In this document: piece after piece, positions 6,169-6,362 of the stretch | Numbering within the stretch: position 1 is the first letter of the stretch | How the letters are laid out: each line of letters opens with the position of its first letter | NCBI RefSeq assembly: GCF_018531475.1 | Contig: NZ_JAHDTG010000155.1 | Location: 1-6,362 of the forward strand | Source: Pseudonocardia mahuensis | Lineage (GTDB): Bacteria; Actinomycetota; Actinomycetes; Mycobacteriales; Pseudonocardiaceae | DNA: 6,362 nt | Direction: 5' to 3' | Notes under the pieces: generated by a model | Told to the model about the DNA's origin: nothing | What the model saw: the letters and a program-made list of their open reading frames with translations, nothing else | Databases searched by the model: none | Position numbers and translations under genes: made by a program

Positions 6169-6192
6169 GATGAACAGAGCCGTCCAACTCCA

Positions 6193-6207
6193 TACGGTGA
6201 GGGGGTA
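6193..6207. promoter_or_regulatory. Degenerate CsoR/RicR-like operator candidate
   Basis: TACGG-TGAGG-GGGTA on the plus strand matches the TACCC-N5-GGGTA copper-repressor motif known from mycobacterial RicR/CsoR targets at 8 of 10 defined positions; one half-site is perfect and the other is 3 of 5. It lies just upstream of the candidate promoter of a gene for a His-rich membrane protein, which makes a metal link plausible but unproven. Confidence 0.25.
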
Positions 6208-6238
6208 GTGACGGCCGGTGGAAGGGCTCCCGGCACTA

Positions 6239-6362
6239 GGGCGTGTTTGAGAAGTGGATCTCCGTTGCCCTGGGAAGGCGTGTTGGTGATCGGAGACAGG
6301 TGAGGTCTCCGGTAGATGGATCAACGACCAAGCAGACCCTCTACCCGGAGACCTCGTGGGCA
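6239..6362 (+). mobile_element. Left end of a second IS5-like insertion sequence (truncated by window edge)
   Basis: The proposed left terminus GGGCGTGT (6239-6246) follows CTA (6236-6238), giving a CTAG-like target junction. The same eight bases, inverted, end the IS at 118-125, and GTGGATC (6254-6260) is also shared, so both termini probably belong to one IS type or close relatives. The remaining bases look like an untranslated IS leader. They end in GTG at 6356, preceded by GGAGA (6347-6351), which could be the transposase start; only two codons are visible, so the gene itself is not called. The orientation is the same as the left IS. Confidence 0.6.
6289..6355 (+). promoter_or_regulatory. 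Mutually exclusive leader hairpins over the presumed transposase ribosome-binding site
   Basis: GAGGTCTCCGG (6302-6312) pairs perfectly with CCGGAGACCTC (6345-6355), extended by TAG/CTA across one bulged C, with a loop of about 25 nt. The right arm contains the GGAGA that would serve GTG 6356. The left arm can instead pair with CGGAGAC (6291-6297) over 7 bp, or 9 bp counting one G-U, with a 7-nt loop; the two folds exclude each other. Pairing is seen in the sequence; control of transposase translation is inferred by analogy with other IS elements. Confidence 0.5.

Overview
The window is very GC-rich. Almost every codon ends in G or C, GTG starts are common and genes overlap by 4 bp. This points to a high-GC actinomycete; Pseudonocardiaceae is my guess, from style only. 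No rRNA, tRNA or CRISPR array was seen.

Layout. Bases 1-125 are the right end of an IS5-like insertion sequence, including the C-terminus of its transposase, whose stop codon is supplied by the flanking target DNA. A near-perfect 24-bp inverted repeat follows (150-202). Bases 226-3892 hold a tight four-gene minus-strand operon. In transcription order it encodes two small helical proteins (86 and 92 aa), a 918-aa FtsK/SpoIIIE-type ATPase and a 123-aa helical protein. A 233-bp divergent intergenic region separates this operon from a plus-strand Nramp-like transporter gene (4126-5442). Convergent to that gene, with an 18-bp gap, is a minus-strand gene for a His-rich polytopic membrane protein resembling DUF5134 (5461-6117). 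Upstream of it lie a candidate promoter and a degenerate copper-repressor-like operator. Bases 6239-6362 are the left end of a second IS, whose terminal bases match those of the first and whose leader RNA can fold into a Shine-Dalgarno-sequestering hairpin.

The most interesting part is the four-gene operon. The ATPase appears to have three tandem FtsK-like modules, of which only the middle one keeps Walker A and Walker B. This recalls EccC of type VII secretion, but EccC keeps its most canonical site in the first module, and this protein has no membrane segments. It follows a pair of Esx-sized helical hairpin proteins that lack WXG and the usual export motif. I infer a self-contained NTP-driven complex of unknown function. 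The whole segment lies between two similarly oriented, similar IS ends, so it may be a mobilisable cassette or an IS-bounded island. The metal-related genes (Nramp-like and His-rich DUF5134-like) have no evident functional link to the ATPase operon.
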